This document shows, piece after piece, positions 22,808 through 32,322 of a stretch of DNA of 57,472 bases. The stretch spans positions 1-57,472 of the forward strand of contig NZ_JAGTJJ010000064.1 of NCBI RefSeq assembly GCF_028435365.1, in the 5' to 3' direction. The translations under genes were made by a program, and so were the position numbers. Position 1 is the first letter of the stretch. Each line of letters begins with the position of its first letter. Source of the stretch: Polyangium jinanense. Its GTDB lineage: Bacteria; Myxococcota; Polyangia; Polyangiales; Polyangiaceae. The notes beneath the pieces are model-generated. The model was not told where the DNA came from. It saw nothing but the letters and a program-made list of their open reading frames with translations, and did no database searches.

Positions 22808-25422
22808 AGGGTGAAGTCGTCATAGGGGTACGGAGCTGGCAAGGACGCCACGATGGCCGTCCCGCTTCCTTCCGCGCTTCGAATGGTCAACTGACCGCCC
22901 ATCACTTCGACCCGCTCCTTGATCCCGATCAATCCGAGGCCTTCGTTTTGCGCCGAAGGATCAAAACCCAGGCCGTCGTCCCGCAGCTCGAATCGGAGCC
23001 TGTGTGGCTCGAACGCGAGACGAGCGTTGAAATGGCGCGCGCGCGCGTGCCGCAACGTGTTCGTCAGCACCTCTTGACCGATACGCAGCAGGTTTTCCTC
23101 CCACTCGTTGCTGAGCGGCCAGGGGCTGCCCTCCAGCGTGAACACGCCGACCACGCTGGTCCCGCTGGTCATCTTCTTGATCAGATCCCCCATCGCTTCA
23201 CTGAGACTCTTCTCGGCGAGCGCCTGCGATCGAAGCGCGTGCGCGGACCGTCGCGCCTCTTGCAGGCTCCCTCGCGCGAGCTCTTGTGCGCGGACGAGGT
23301 GTTTTCCGGCCTCGGGGAGCAAGCCTCTCGACCAGGCGTCCTCCGTTGCCTCCAGTTGCACGATCACGCCGGTGAATCCTTGCGCCAGCGTGTCGTGGAG
23401 ATCTCGCGCCATACGGTTGCGCTCCGCGGCGATGGCCGCCTCCCGGCTTTGTCGGGACAGCCGCATGAGCTGAATGGCGAGCATGGCCTGATGGGCCAAC
23501 GCACGAGCGAGCTCCATCTCACTCGTTTGAAACAGGTTCTTGTGCCTCGACCGGATCCCGATGAAGCCGGCCAGCTTGCCGCCGATCAGCGTCGGGACCG
23601 TCAGCGTGGCCACGACGCCCATCGCTGCCAGCCGCTTGTAGATCACCGACATGTTGGGATCGTGCGGCATGTCTCCGTGCCATGGATACCAGGGCGAATT
23701 CTCACGGCTCCCGAGTCGAATGCGCGGAGGGTCGCAATCGATCTCCCCGACGACGATATCGACGCCGGTGCGGAGTGCCTCGCTCCAGACGGGATGGTCT
23801 TCCGTGAAGAGTGTGACCCTTTTGACCGAGGACAGGTCCTTCGAGGGAGCGTGCAGCCGATCGTCCTCGAACGTCGCGACCATGTCCATCTCGCTGCTTT
23901 CGCCGTTTCGTTCGTACACGCTGACACTCTGCCCATTCAGGCGTCCAGCGATCATGCGCAAGACATGCTCCAGGAGTCGTTCGGGATTCGACTCCTGGGC
24001 GAGCACATCCAGCGTGCGGGTGAGCGCCGCGAACTGACCACGGGCGAGGTGCTCCGAGGCCTGCAAGGCTTCCGCGGATCGTTTGATCGAGGTCACGTCG
24101 CGAAGCGCTCCCGCCCATTCGATGATCTGGCCCGCGTCGTCGCGCAGGGCCGTGGCGTAGACCTCCACGTATTTGATGTAGCCGTCGGGCATCACCAGGC
24201 GGTGGCCAAAATGAAGATCCTCGCCCTTGCCGGAGAACGCCTGAAGGTAGAGGGGGAGGTCCTCGGGGTGGACCCTCGAGGCGACCAGCTCGGGCGTGAG
24301 TTTCGTGTCGGGAGGAAGTTCGAAGAGTCGATAGGTCTCGTCCGACCAGAGGAGCTTTCGCGTCGAGAGGATCCAGGTCGCGCTTCCCGTTTGGGTCAGA
24401 CGCTGGGTCCGGGTCAACGAGGCCTCGCTTTTCCTTCGTTCCTCGATTTCGACACGGAACGCCTGGTTGATGCGCTCCAGATCCGCCGTGCGCTCGCGGA
24501 TCCGCCGCTCGAGCTCCATGTTCAGACGCGCGGAGGCTTCCTCGGCACGTTTACGCTCGGTGATATCCATCACCGTGCCGATGAAACGAATTGCTTGGCC
24601 GTCCGCGTCGAAGAAGGCCTGGCCGCGGGCCGTCACCCATTGCACCGACCCGTCTCGCGGATGAATCGTGCGGTACTCCGTGCGATATTCGCCGCCATTC
24701 GCGCCGGCGAGCGCTTGCATGACCGAGCTGTCCACGCGCGTCCGGTCGTCCGGGTGAACACACTTCAAAAACATGTCGTGTGTCACCTCTGCGTCCAGCG
24801 GTAGCCCGAAAATCTCCTTCATCCGCTGCGACCAGTCGCCCACGTTGCCCAGGTCCGTGGAGTTCCAGACCCACAAACCAATTCTTCCCGTTTCGATGGC
24901 CAGCCTCAGACGTTGCTCGCTATCGAGCAGCGTCTGGTTGATCTCCCTTAGATGCGATGCCTGCTGCAAAAGCTCCGCGTTCAATCGTTGCAGCTCTTCC
25001 GCGGCGCTTTCCCGTTCGCTGGCATCGGACCATCGTGCTTGGAGTCGCTTTTCCTCGGTGATGTCTCGACAGCTCGCGATGAGCCAATCGCGCCTCGGGC
25101 AACCAAGGCGCGAAAGCCGCACGTCCATGGTCCCGAGCTCGCCGGAGATTCGTCGATACGTGCACTGGACGGAGGCCGGCCCCGACGGCTCGACGCGACC
25201 GAGCGCTTCGAGGATCTCGTCGCGCGATGCGCTCGTCACGAAATCCCACGGGTACGTCCCGACGATATCGCTCTTCCCGCGACCGAGCATCGCGCAAGCC
25301 GCGGGATTCACCTCGACGATCCGCCCGTTCGGCTCGACGAGCGCCATGGCTTCCGCGACGTTTGCGAACAGAAGCTCGAGGAGTTCTTCCCGGTCGGATG
25401 CGCGGGCGTGCTCGGACGGCAT
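22804..25422 (-). CDS. Multi-PAS/GAF histidine kinase, NarX/DesK class
   Basis: About 872 residues from the ATG at 25422; the upstream in-frame extension is not family-like. In order: a PAS domain (about 15-135), a short coiled coil, a PAS/PAC pair (about 170-300, ending GTVMDITERKRAEE), a third PAS (about 345-455, ending GALRDVTSIKRS), a GAF domain (about 480-650), and HisKA_3 with phospho-H676 in ARDLHDTLAQG. A HATPase domain ends the protein (EVLTNTLRHARA, DDGLGFDP, GLGLIGIKERV). No membrane span is visible, so it senses a cytoplasmic signal. HisKA_3 kinases pair with NarL-type regulators, which matches the overlapping downstream gene. Confidence 0.92.
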   Translation of the reverse strand: MPSEHARASDREELLELLFANVAEAMALVEPNGRIVEVNPAACAMLGRGKSDIVGTYPWDFVTSASRDEILEALGRVEPSGPASVQCTYRRISGELGTMDVRLSRLGCPRRDWLIASCRDITEEKRLQARWSDASERESAAEELQRLNAELLQQASHLREINQTLLDSEQRLRLAIETGRIGLWVWNSTDLGNVGDWSQRMKEIFGLPLDAEVTHDMFLKCVHPDDRTRVDSSVMQALAGANGGEYRTEYRTIHPRDGSVQWVTARGQAFFDADGQAIRFIGTVMDITERKRAEEASARLNMELERRIRERTADLERINQAFRVEIEERRKSEASLTRTQRLTQTGSATWILSTRKLLWSDETYRLFELPPDTKLTPELVASRVHPEDLPLYLQAFSGKGEDLHFGHRLVMPDGYIKYVEVYATALRDDAGQIIEWAGALRDVTSIKRSAEALQASEHLARGQFAALTRTLDVLAQESNPERLLEHVLRMIAGRLNGQSVSVYERNGESSEMDMVATFEDDRLHAPSKDLSSVKRVTLFTEDHPVWSEALRTGVDIVVGEIDCDPPRIRLGSRENSPWYPWHGDMPHDPNMSVIYKRLAAMGVVATLTVPTLIGGKLAGFIGIRSRHKNLFQTSEMELARALAHQAMLAIQLMRLSRQSREAAIAAERNRMARDLHDTLAQGFTGVIVQLEATEDAWSRGLLPEAGKHLVRAQELARGSLQEARRSAHALRSQALAEKSLSEAMGDLIKKMTSGTSVVGVFTLEGSPWPLSNEWEENLLRIGQEVLTNTLRHARARHFNARLAFEPHRLRFELRDDGLGFDPSAQNEGLGLIGIKERVEVMGGQLTIRSAEGSGTAIVASLPAPYPYDDFTL

Positions 25423-25871
25423 CGGCGGAGAGCCCGACCGCGTCGGGACCTCGGGTCTGTTCGAATCATCGTGCCTGGACCGCACGCCATCGCATGTTGG
25501 CACAAGCTGGCGTGGGAGGGAAGCTCGAATGCAGACGCGCACGCGGTTCCCGTGGCTGTGCCGCCCTCCTTCGAATGGCGGAGTACGAGATCCGCCATTC
25601 GAAGGAGGCGCCCCTCCGCCGCAAGATCAATGGCGTGCACCACGTGCACGTATTGAACCTCGCCGATTGCATGTAGGCCACCTCCGAATTTCGACCGACT
25701 GTCAACCCTTCGAAAGGAGGAGAGGTCGTTCGTTCGTTTGCAGGACGGAGACGTCGGCCGCAAAATCGATGGCGTCTCCCGCCAGAAGCAGGTAGTCTTG
25801 CGCCGCCCGCTCGATCGACAGGCTTTGGCTTGGCGGCTCGAACGATAACCCACATTCCAGGTGCAACGACG
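25423..25871. other. Divergent intergenic region holding repeats
   Basis: A stretch of 449 bp between the sensor kinase and the isochorismatase-like gene. It holds a perfect 18-bp inverted repeat (25565-25608) and a near-duplicated 19-mer (GCCGCAARATCRATGGCGT at 25618-25636 and 25757-25775). Frames open across it are low-complexity shadows. Promoters for both flanking genes must lie here, but none is obvious. Confidence 0.6.
25565..25608. repeat. Perfect 18-bp inverted repeat with 8-nt loop
   Basis: Left arm 25565-25582 (CCTCCTTCGAATGGCGGA) and right arm 25591-25608 are exact reverse complements around an 8-nt spacer. There is no U-tract on either strand, and it lies 143 bp upstream of one gene and 264 bp upstream of the other. 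An intrinsic terminator is therefore unlikely. It may be an operator, a structured leader, or an insertion-derived palindrome. Confidence 0.7.
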
Positions 25872-26549
25872 ATGAACAAGTATCACAAGCTCTATACGCC
25901 GGAAGACAGCGCGGTCGTTTTCATCGACCATCAGCCGCAGATGACGTTCGGCGTCGCCAACATCGATCGTGCGACGCTCATCAACAACGTGACGCTGCTC
26001 GCGAAGTGCGCGAAGGAGTTCGGCGTTCCCGCCGTCCTCACCGCGGTGGAGACGGAGTCCTTCAGCGGGTACGTCTGGCCGCAGCTCCTCGACGTGTTCC
26101 CGGGGCAACCGGTCGTCGAACGGACGTCCATGAATTCGTGGGATGACGCGGGCTTCCGCGCCGCGATCGAGGCGACGGGCAGGAAGAACATTCTCCTCAC
26201 GGGCCTCTGGACCGAGGTCTGCGTGACCTGGCCCGCCATCGAAATGCTCGGCGCCGGATACAACGTCTACATCGTCGAGGACTGCTGCGGCGCGACCTCC
26301 CCGGCCGCGCATGAAGCGTCGCTGTCCCGGATGGTCCAGGCGGGCGCGGTCCGGCTGACGACGATCCCCGCGCTCCTCGAATGGCAGCGCGACTGGGCGA
26401 AGCGGGAGCACTACAACCAGCTCATGGGCCTCATCAAGCAGCACGGCGGCGCCTACGGCGTGGGCGTCGAGTATGCCTACACGATGGTCCATCACGCGCC
26501 GCAATCGGCGGTGAAGCCCCAGATCGTGCCCAAGAAGTCCGGTCACTGA
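25872..26549 (+). CDS. Isochorismatase-family (YcaC-like) hydrolase
   Basis: A protein of 225 residues from the ATG at 25872. Catalytic D19 is in VVFIDHQPQM, and the nucleophilic Cys (C117) in LTGLWTEVCVTW. The pattern WTEVCV...VYIVEDCCG...AHEASLSRM is that of YcaC-type cysteine hydrolases, which are octameric and of uncertain substrate. The usual catalytic Lys region reads VVERTSMNSW, with Arg where some relatives have Lys. It is followed after 17 bp by the monooxygenase-membrane gene and then the amidohydrolase, suggesting a small-molecule degradation unit. Confidence 0.9.
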   Translation: MNKYHKLYTPEDSAVVFIDHQPQMTFGVANIDRATLINNVTLLAKCAKEFGVPAVLTAVETESFSGYVWPQLLDVFPGQPVVERTSMNSWDDAGFRAAIEATGRKNILLTGLWTEVCVTWPAIEMLGAGYNVYIVEDCCGATSPAAHEASLSRMVQAGAVRLTTIPALLEWQRDWAKREHYNQLMGLIKQHGGAYGVGVEYAYTMVHHAPQSAVKPQIVPKKSGH

Positions 26550-26566
26550 TCACGGACGGCAGAGCC

Positions 26567-27118
26567 ATGGCCGAGACCATCCACATCGCCATCGTCCGGC
26601 GCGTTCGGAAGACGCACATCGAGGCCTTCGAACGCGCCCTCACCGAATTCGCCAGCCGGTCCTTGGCCGAGCCTGGAGCGAGGGGGGTGCATTGCATCTA
26701 TCCGCCGCCCGGCTCCGACTCGACCGAGTATGGCATCCTGCGCAGCTTCGCCAGCGCCGCCGACCGCGACGCATTTTACGAGACGGCCCTTTACAAAGAA
26801 TGGCTCGCTCGGATCGCGCCGATGGTGGAAGGTGAACCGACGTATCGACGATTGGAAGGCCTCGAGGCCTGGTTTCGCACCCCCGCGGAGGCCATGCCGC
26901 CGCGATGGAAGATGGCCTTGCTCACCTGGATCGCCGTGTGGCCGGTCAGTATGGCCGTCCCGGCGATCCTCCTGCCCTTGCTCGGCCCGAATTTCCCGCA
27001 AGTCCTCGCCTCCGGCGTCATCGCCGGAGGCATCGTTGCGGTTCTCACGTGGGGCGCCATGCCCTTGCTCGTGAAGCTCGCGCATCCATGGCTTCACCCC
27101 GGGAACAAGACCTCATGA
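26567..27118 (+). CDS. Antibiotic-biosynthesis-monooxygenase (ABM) domain fused to two membrane helices
   Basis: A protein of 183 residues. The first about 95 form an ABM ferredoxin-like domain (IHIAIVRRVRKTHIEAFERA, then YGILRSFASAADRDAFYET). The last about 75 contain two hydrophobic spans (MALLTWIAVWPVSMAVPAIL and VLASGVIAGGIVAVLTWGAM). ABM proteins are small cofactor-free oxygenases or haem-degrading enzymes. The membrane tail would tether the domain to the inner membrane. Its stop overlaps the amidohydrolase start (ATGA), so the two are coupled. Confidence 0.85.
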   Translation: MAETIHIAIVRRVRKTHIEAFERALTEFASRSLAEPGARGVHCIYPPPGSDSTEYGILRSFASAADRDAFYETALYKEWLARIAPMVEGEPTYRRLEGLEAWFRTPAEAMPPRWKMALLTWIAVWPVSMAVPAILLPLLGPNFPQVLASGVIAGGIVAVLTWGAMPLLVKLAHPWLHPGNKTS

Positions 27119-28953
27119 CGACCACAGCCGACCTCATCCTCCACAACGGGCGCATCACCACGCTCGATCCGAGCCATCCCGAAGCGAAGGAGGTGGTCGT
27201 CGCAGGCGGCCGGATCGCCGGAGTCGACAACGCTTCGCAATTCGAGCGCGGCCCCGAGACGAAGGTCGTCGATCTCGGCGGGCGCAGGGTCATTCCGGGG
27301 CTCTACGATTCGCACCTCCACGTCATCCGCGGCGGACTGAACTACAACATGGAGCTGCGCTGGGAAGGCGTGCCCTCCCTGGCACTGGCCCTCGAGATGC
27401 TCCGCGACCAGGCGGCCCGCACGCCCGCGCCGCAATGGGTACGCGTCGTCGGCGGATGGAGCGAGTTCCAGTTCGCCGAACGGCGGATGCCAACGCTCGA
27501 CGAGATCAATGCGGCGGCGCCCGACACGCCGGTCTTCGTCCTGCACCTCTACTGCCGGGCCTTGCTCAACCGCGCGGCGCTCCGCGCGTGCGGGTACACG
27601 AAAGATACCCCCGACCCGCCCGGCGGCACGATCGTCCGCGACAAGGCGGGCAACCCCACCGGGATGCTCATCGCGAAGCCGAACGCGACCATCCTTTACG
27701 CGACGCTCGCGAAAGGTCCGAAGCTTCCCCCCGAATACCAGTACAACTCGACCCGCCACTTCATGCGAGAGCTCAACCGGCTCGGCGTGACGAGCGTATG
27801 CGACGCGGGTGGAGGCTTCCAGAATTATCCGGAGGACTACGAGATCATCCGCGAGCTCCACGCGCGCGGCGAGATGACCTTGCGCATCGCCTACAACCTG
27901 TTCACGCAAAAAGCCGGCGCCGAGCTCGAAGATTTCGTGCGCTGGTCGAAGGTCGTGAAGCCGGGCGACGGCGACGACATGCTCCGGTGCAACGGCGCGG
28001 GCGAGATGCTCGTGTTTTCCGCGGCGGATTTCGAGGACTTCCTCGAGCCACGTCCCGACCTCCCCGAGAAGCTCGAGAGCGAGCTCGAGCGCGTCGTGCG
28101 TTTCCTGGCCGAGAACCAATGGCCGTTCCGGCTTCATGCGACGTACGACGAATCGATCTCCCGGTTCCTGTCCATCTTCGAGAAGGTCCATCGAGACGTT
28201 CCGCTCGATGGGCTGCACTGGTTCTTCGACCATTGCGAGACGATCACCGATCGGAACATCGAGCGCGTCAAAGCGCTCGGCGGAGGGATCGCGGTCCAGC
28301 ACCGGATGGCCTTCCAGGGCGAATACTTCGTCGACCGTTACGGCGCGAAGGCGGCCGAGCGCACGCCTCCCCTCCGGCGAATGCTGGAGCTCGGTGTACC
28401 GGTCGGCGCAGGCACGGACGCGACGCGCGTCGCGAGCTACAATCCGTTCGTCTCCCTGTACTGGATGACCACGGGAAAGACGCTCGGCGGGCTTTCGCTT
28501 TATCCGGAGAAAGCGCGACTGACGAGGGAGGAAGCGCTTCGGCTCTACACCCAGGGCAGCACCTGGATGTCACGGGAGCAAGGGACGCGCGGCGCGATCG
28601 CACCCGGGCAGCTCGCCGATCTGGCGGTGCTGACCGCCGACTACTTCAAGATTCCCGACGAGGAGATCAAAGCGCTCGAATCGGTGCTCACCATCCTCGG
28701 CGGCAAACCGGTGTACGCCGCCGAAGAATTCAAGCCGCTCGATCCGGGAGACCTGCCGGTGATGCCGGACTGGTCGCCGGTGCACCGTCATCCGGGAGCC
28801 TTTCGGCAGACCTCGCAGGCCGCGCTCCCCGCGGCGCGTCGTTGCATGCCGATGCACGCACAGCCTGGCGCCCAGGCGGCCTTCGGTCTTCCGCGATGGC
28901 TGTCGGAGCTCGGCAACCTGTTCGACGGCGCTTGCGACTGTTTCGCGTTCTGA
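27115..28953 (+). CDS. YtcJ-like metal-dependent amidohydrolase
   Basis: A protein of 612 residues. An N-terminal beta-sandwich (ADLILHNGRITTLDP, then GGRRVIPGLYDSHLHV) gives the first metal-binding HxH (H67, H69). A later His lies in WFFDHCE and a candidate metal Asp in GAGTDATRV. The TIM barrel ends with the composite strand RGAIAPGQLADLAVL. This clade includes N-substituted formamide deformylase and similar amide hydrolases; its true substrates are largely unknown. A tail of about 70 residues (after residue 545) adds Cys-containing sequence not typical of the clade. It follows the ABM gene with a 4-bp overlap. Confidence 0.9.
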   Translation: MTTTADLILHNGRITTLDPSHPEAKEVVVAGGRIAGVDNASQFERGPETKVVDLGGRRVIPGLYDSHLHVIRGGLNYNMELRWEGVPSLALALEMLRDQAARTPAPQWVRVVGGWSEFQFAERRMPTLDEINAAAPDTPVFVLHLYCRALLNRAALRACGYTKDTPDPPGGTIVRDKAGNPTGMLIAKPNATILYATLAKGPKLPPEYQYNSTRHFMRELNRLGVTSVCDAGGGFQNYPEDYEIIRELHARGEMTLRIAYNLFTQKAGAELEDFVRWSKVVKPGDGDDMLRCNGAGEMLVFSAADFEDFLEPRPDLPEKLESELERVVRFLAENQWPFRLHATYDESISRFLSIFEKVHRDVPLDGLHWFFDHCETITDRNIERVKALGGGIAVQHRMAFQGEYFVDRYGAKAAERTPPLRRMLELGVPVGAGTDATRVASYNPFVSLYWMTTGKTLGGLSLYPEKARLTREEALRLYTQGSTWMSREQGTRGAIAPGQLADLAVLTADYFKIPDEEIKALESVLTILGGKPVYAAEEFKPLDPGDLPVMPDWSPVHRHPGAFRQTSQAALPAARRCMPMHAQPGAQAAFGLPRWLSELGNLFDGACDCFAF

Positions 28954-29043
28954 CGTGGCAGTCGACACCAACGTTCCGCGTGATACGCGCACCTTTCTCA
29001 TCACGGTCGGGAAACCACGAAAGAGAATGAAGGAGGTTGTCGC

Positions 29044-29865
29044 ATGGCAACTTTGACCGTCAAAGACGGAACGCAGATCTATTACAAGGACTGGGGCAGC
29101 GGGCAGCCCGTCGTTTTCAGCCACGGCTGGCCGCTCAACGGGGATGCCTGGGAGGACCAGATGGTCTTCCTCGCCTCGCACGGCTTCCGGTGCATCGCCC
29201 ACGATCGCCGCGGTCACGGCCGATCCAGCCAACCCTGGAACGGCAATGAGATGGACACCTATGCCGATGACCTGAGCGAGCTCATCGAGCACCTCGATCT
29301 CCGAGGCGTGACGCTCGTCGGGCATTCGACCGGCGGCGGCGAAGTGACGCGCTACATCGGTCGCCACGGAACGGCGCGTGTCGCCAAGGCCGTCCTCGTC
29401 GGCGCCGTGCCGCCGCTCATGCTGAAGACCCCCGCGAATCCGGGCGGCCTGCCGATCGAGACGTTCGACGGCATTCGCGCGGGCGTCCACGCCGATCGCG
29501 CGCAGTTCTTCAAGGACCTGACGCTCCCGTTTTACGGGGCAAACCGTGCAGGCGCGAAGGTTTCCCAAGGGCTCCGAGACACCTTCTGGCTCCAGGGCAT
29601 GCAGGCCGGCCTCAAGAACGCCCTCGACTGCATCAAGGCGTTCTCCGAGACGGATTTCACCGAGGATCTGAAGAAGATCGACGTGCCGACGCTCATCATC
29701 CACGGCGACGACGATCAGATCGTCCCCATCGGCGCGAGCGCGCTCGCCGCCGCCAAGCTCGTGAAGAATGCGCGGCTCGAGATCTACAAGGGCGGCTCGC
29801 ACGGGCTCGCGGCGACGGAGAAGGACCGCCTCAACGCCGATCTCCTCGCGTTCCTCAAGAGCTGA
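29044..29865 (+). CDS. Alpha/beta hydrolase, non-haem chloroperoxidase/perhydrolase type
   Basis: A protein of 273 residues behind a strong AAGGAGG (29029-29035). The oxyanion motif is [12 protein letters not shown], and the catalytic elbow GHSTGGGE holds S95. The catalytic Asp is near [11 protein letters not shown] and the His in GGSHGLA. This is the pattern of cofactor-free chloroperoxidases, which act as esterases or perhydrolases. It lies 90 bp after the amidohydrolase on the same strand and could be the last gene of that unit or have its own promoter. Confidence 0.92.
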   Translation: MATLTVKDGTQIYYKDWGSGQPVVFSHGWPLNGDAWEDQMVFLASHGFRCIAHDRRGHGRSSQPWNGNEMDTYADDLSELIEHLDLRGVTLVGHSTGGGEVTRYIGRHGTARVAKAVLVGAVPPLMLKTPANPGGLPIETFDGIRAGVHADRAQFFKDLTLPFYGANRAGAKVSQGLRDTFWLQGMQAGLKNALDCIKAFSETDFTEDLKKIDVPTLIIHGDDDQIVPIGASALAAAKLVKNARLEIYKGGSHGLAATEKDRLNADLLAFLKS

Positions 29866-29921
29866 CGGCGCGCAGCCGCGGAAGCTTTCTGACCGGTGCC
29901 GCATCGCGGTAGGCTGCGCCC

Positions 29922-31670
29922 ATGAATGTCGTGTCGTTCTGCGCCCTGCGCGCCTCCTTGTTCCCCTGGCAGCCGCGACAGGGCGCGCACGCAGTCACCG
30001 TGATCTGCAAGGCGACCTTCGAGCTCGCGCCCGGCGAGTCGCCGCTCGCCGCGCGACGCGAGGCAGTCTGGGACACGAAGAGCCCCGCGAGCGACATGGC
30101 CCCGTTCAAACGAAGGGCCGACGTGCTCGTGCTCGGCCACGCCCATCCGCCGAAGGCGCCCGCGGCTTCCGCGCTCGTCGCGCAGCTCGGCGTGGGGACC
30201 TTGCAGAAGGCGGTCGAGGTCCGCGCGGATCGCGGCTGGATCGCGGAGGGCTTCGGCCCCGTCGCGCCGACATCGCCTGCGCGTCTTTCGCTCCTCGGAA
30301 AACACGCGGCGAGCTGGGATGCACGCACCTGGAACACGAAGCCGCTGCCCGAAGACGTGGATGGCGCGTACTTCAACCTCGCGCCCGGCGATCAGCAGCT
30401 CGCGAACCTCGCGGGGGACGAGCCGATCGTGCTCGTGAACCTGCACCCGTCGTATCCGCGGCTCGAAACGAAGCTCGCCCGTGTCGTCCCGCGCGTGACC
30501 GTGGAACGCATGGGGGGGGCGCCGCAGGAGGTGCGGCTCCGCTGTGACACGTTGACCTTCGACACGGACCGGCAGCTCGCGATGCTGGTGTGGCGCGGCG
30601 TGGTCTTGCTCGCGCATGCCGCGGAGGTCGGGCTCGTCGCGGTCTCGATGGGGGGCGCGGCGGCGCTCGCCGGGGGCGACGTGGAGGCGACGCTGCCGGT
30701 CGTGACGTCGGGGGGGAAAAACGTCCCGGAGGCGCCCGTGCTCCCGTTTGTCCAGGGAGGGCCGGGTTTGCCGAGCATCGCGACCCGCGACGAGGCCACG
30801 CGCGCTGCGCCTCCGCCGAGGGACCAGGACGAGGGCTCGGGCCCGAGGACGTTGACCCACTTCCCTTCCCTGGCGGCCTCGAAGCCGGCCACGCCGTTCG
30901 AGCAGACGAGGCGCCCAGCGCCGGTGGAGGTGACCCCGGAGCCGCCCGATACGAAGCCGTTCGACGTCCCTGCACCGGCGAAAGAGGAACGCACGGAGGC
31001 GCGGACAAACGTGCCGCCGATGCGCTTCGACGTGCGCCCGCCGGCGCTCCTGGGCATCGTGGCGAACATCGAGGCGGAGCCGACGACGTCGCGGGTCGTG
31101 GAAAAACCCGCGATGCTCGGCCCCCTCGCGGCCTTCGACAAACCACCCGCAGAGGCCCCCGTCGCGGCCGCGGCGACCAGCATCGAGCCCGCGCCGACCA
31201 CGGAGCCGGCGGGCAAGCTGAAAACGGCGCCGGAGGAGCCCGAGGCGCCGATCGAGCTCACGATCGAGCAGACCGCGGCCATCGCCGCCGAGCTTGCCGA
31301 AGGGAAGCAGGAGCGCGCGAAGGTGCTCGAGGCGCACGCGCTGCGCGAGCGCTCCTGGCGAAAGAACGAGCGACGCTGGGCCGAGGCGATCGAGGCGGAG
31401 TCGGCGCGCGGGACACACAAGCTGCGCGGGGCCTACGACGCGGCGTACGTGGCGAAGGTGGAGTCCTTCCGCGGCCCGATCACGCTGGAGGCGTTCACGC
31501 GGCTGCTCGTCGCGCTCGAACGTGGCAAGGCGAACGAGGCGCTCGACGCGTTGCGGATCCAGCGCCCCGCGCTCATGCCGATCGTGCGGCTGTGGACGCG
31601 GAAGGTGGCGACGGACATGAAGCTCGGGGACGCGGCGAACGACGCGCTCCGGGCCGCGCGGCGGGCGTGA
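29922..31670 (+). CDS. DUF2169 protein with Pro/Ala-rich middle and extra C-terminal domain
   Basis: A protein of 582 residues. Residues 1-260 are the DUF2169 domain (MNVVSFCALRASLFPWQPRQ, then AVTVICKATFEL). A long Pro/Ala/Glu-rich stretch (about 285-440) follows, then an alpha-helical domain (about 445-582). DUF2169 proteins cluster with vgrG and PAAR/Rhs genes. From memory, one acts as a co-chaperone for loading a Pseudomonas type VI effector. The extra C-terminal domain is not part of the basic family. It lies outside the tight VgrG-Rhs operon but in the same cassette. It begins 56 bp after the hydrolase gene. Confidence 0.82.
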   Translation: MNVVSFCALRASLFPWQPRQGAHAVTVICKATFELAPGESPLAARREAVWDTKSPASDMAPFKRRADVLVLGHAHPPKAPAASALVAQLGVGTLQKAVEVRADRGWIAEGFGPVAPTSPARLSLLGKHAASWDARTWNTKPLPEDVDGAYFNLAPGDQQLANLAGDEPIVLVNLHPSYPRLETKLARVVPRVTVERMGGAPQEVRLRCDTLTFDTDRQLAMLVWRGVVLLAHAAEVGLVAVSMGGAAALAGGDVEATLPVVTSGGKNVPEAPVLPFVQGGPGLPSIATRDEATRAAPPPRDQDEGSGPRTLTHFPSLAASKPATPFEQTRRPAPVEVTPEPPDTKPFDVPAPAKEERTEARTNVPPMRFDVRPPALLGIVANIEAEPTTSRVVEKPAMLGPLAAFDKPPAEAPVAAAATSIEPAPTTEPAGKLKTAPEEPEAPIELTIEQTAAIAAELAEGKQERAKVLEAHALRERSWRKNERRWAEAIEAESARGTHKLRGAYDAAYVAKVESFRGPITLEAFTRLLVALERGKANEALDALRIQRPALMPIVRLWTRKVATDMKLGDAANDALRAARRA

Positions 31671-31678
31671 GGCGCGCG

Positions 31679-32287
31679 TCAGGGCTCCGGGATGCGGAGC
31701 GGACCGAGGCCGGGGACGCCGATCTCGTGGGCCCGCTCCGCCGCCGCGGCGAGTTTTTTGGCCTGCCGCGCGTGGTGTTCTTCCCAGGTGAGGGGCATGG
31801 GCGGCTCGTCCGAGTTGAGCCGCACGCGCTCGCCGGTGATGGACACGTCGTCGTTCGCCTTGACGACCACGCCGCCGGGCGCGGCCTCGATGCTCACCTC
31901 GCGGGCGCGCTCGATGGAGGCCTTGCCGACCTCGCGGATCGCGCTCCCGCGCGTGCGTTCGTGCAAGCTCCCGCCGACGTCGAGCGTGGCGTCGCCGGAG
32001 GTCTGGATCGCGAGGGTCTCGCTCTTCAGGGCGAGGTGCTTCTGGGCGGCGATCTCCAGGGAAACCGCGGAGAGCGAGAGGACGGGCCCCTCGTCGGTGA
32101 GGCGGAGCGAGAGGACGAGGTTTCCGTCGGCGCCGCGGACCTGGATGTGTTCTTCGCGGCCCGTCTCCTCGATTTGAATCGATCGTCCGGAGGCGAGCCC
32201 GATCGTGCGCGCTGGCGCGGCGAGCGTTTCGCCTCGCGCGGACGCGAGGGCCGCGGCGGGAGCGTTTTTTTCGGCGTCGTCCTTCAC
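31679..32287 (-). CDS. Type VI-associated beta-prism protein (DUF3540-like)
   Basis: About 202 residues from the GTG at 32287; an ATG at 32335 would overlap the divergent neighbour. The middle is a run of short alternating strands (LSLSAVSLEI, LALKSETLAI, DATLDVGGSL). It ends with GVVVKANDDVSITGERVRLN. This resembles the beta-prism or needle modules of VgrG tails and DUF3540 proteins found beside DUF2169 genes. It is inverted relative to the two DUF2169 genes that flank it. The family call is moderate. Confidence 0.6.
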   Translation of the reverse strand: MKDDAEKNAPAAALASARGETLAAPARTIGLASGRSIQIEETGREEHIQVRGADGNLVLSLRLTDEGPVLSLSAVSLEIAAQKHLALKSETLAIQTSGDATLDVGGSLHERTRGSAIREVGKASIERAREVSIEAAPGGVVVKANDDVSITGERVRLNSDEPPMPLTWEEHHARQAKKLAAAAERAHEIGVPGLGPLRIPEP

Positions 32288-32322
32288 AAAGCCATGATAA
32301 CCGAGTTCGGGGAACGGGTGGC

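Noticed and set aside
25308..26546. A 412-codon minus-strand frame crossing the divergent region and the isochorismatase gene.
   Set aside because: Most of it is antisense to a clear hydrolase gene and the remainder is low-complexity.
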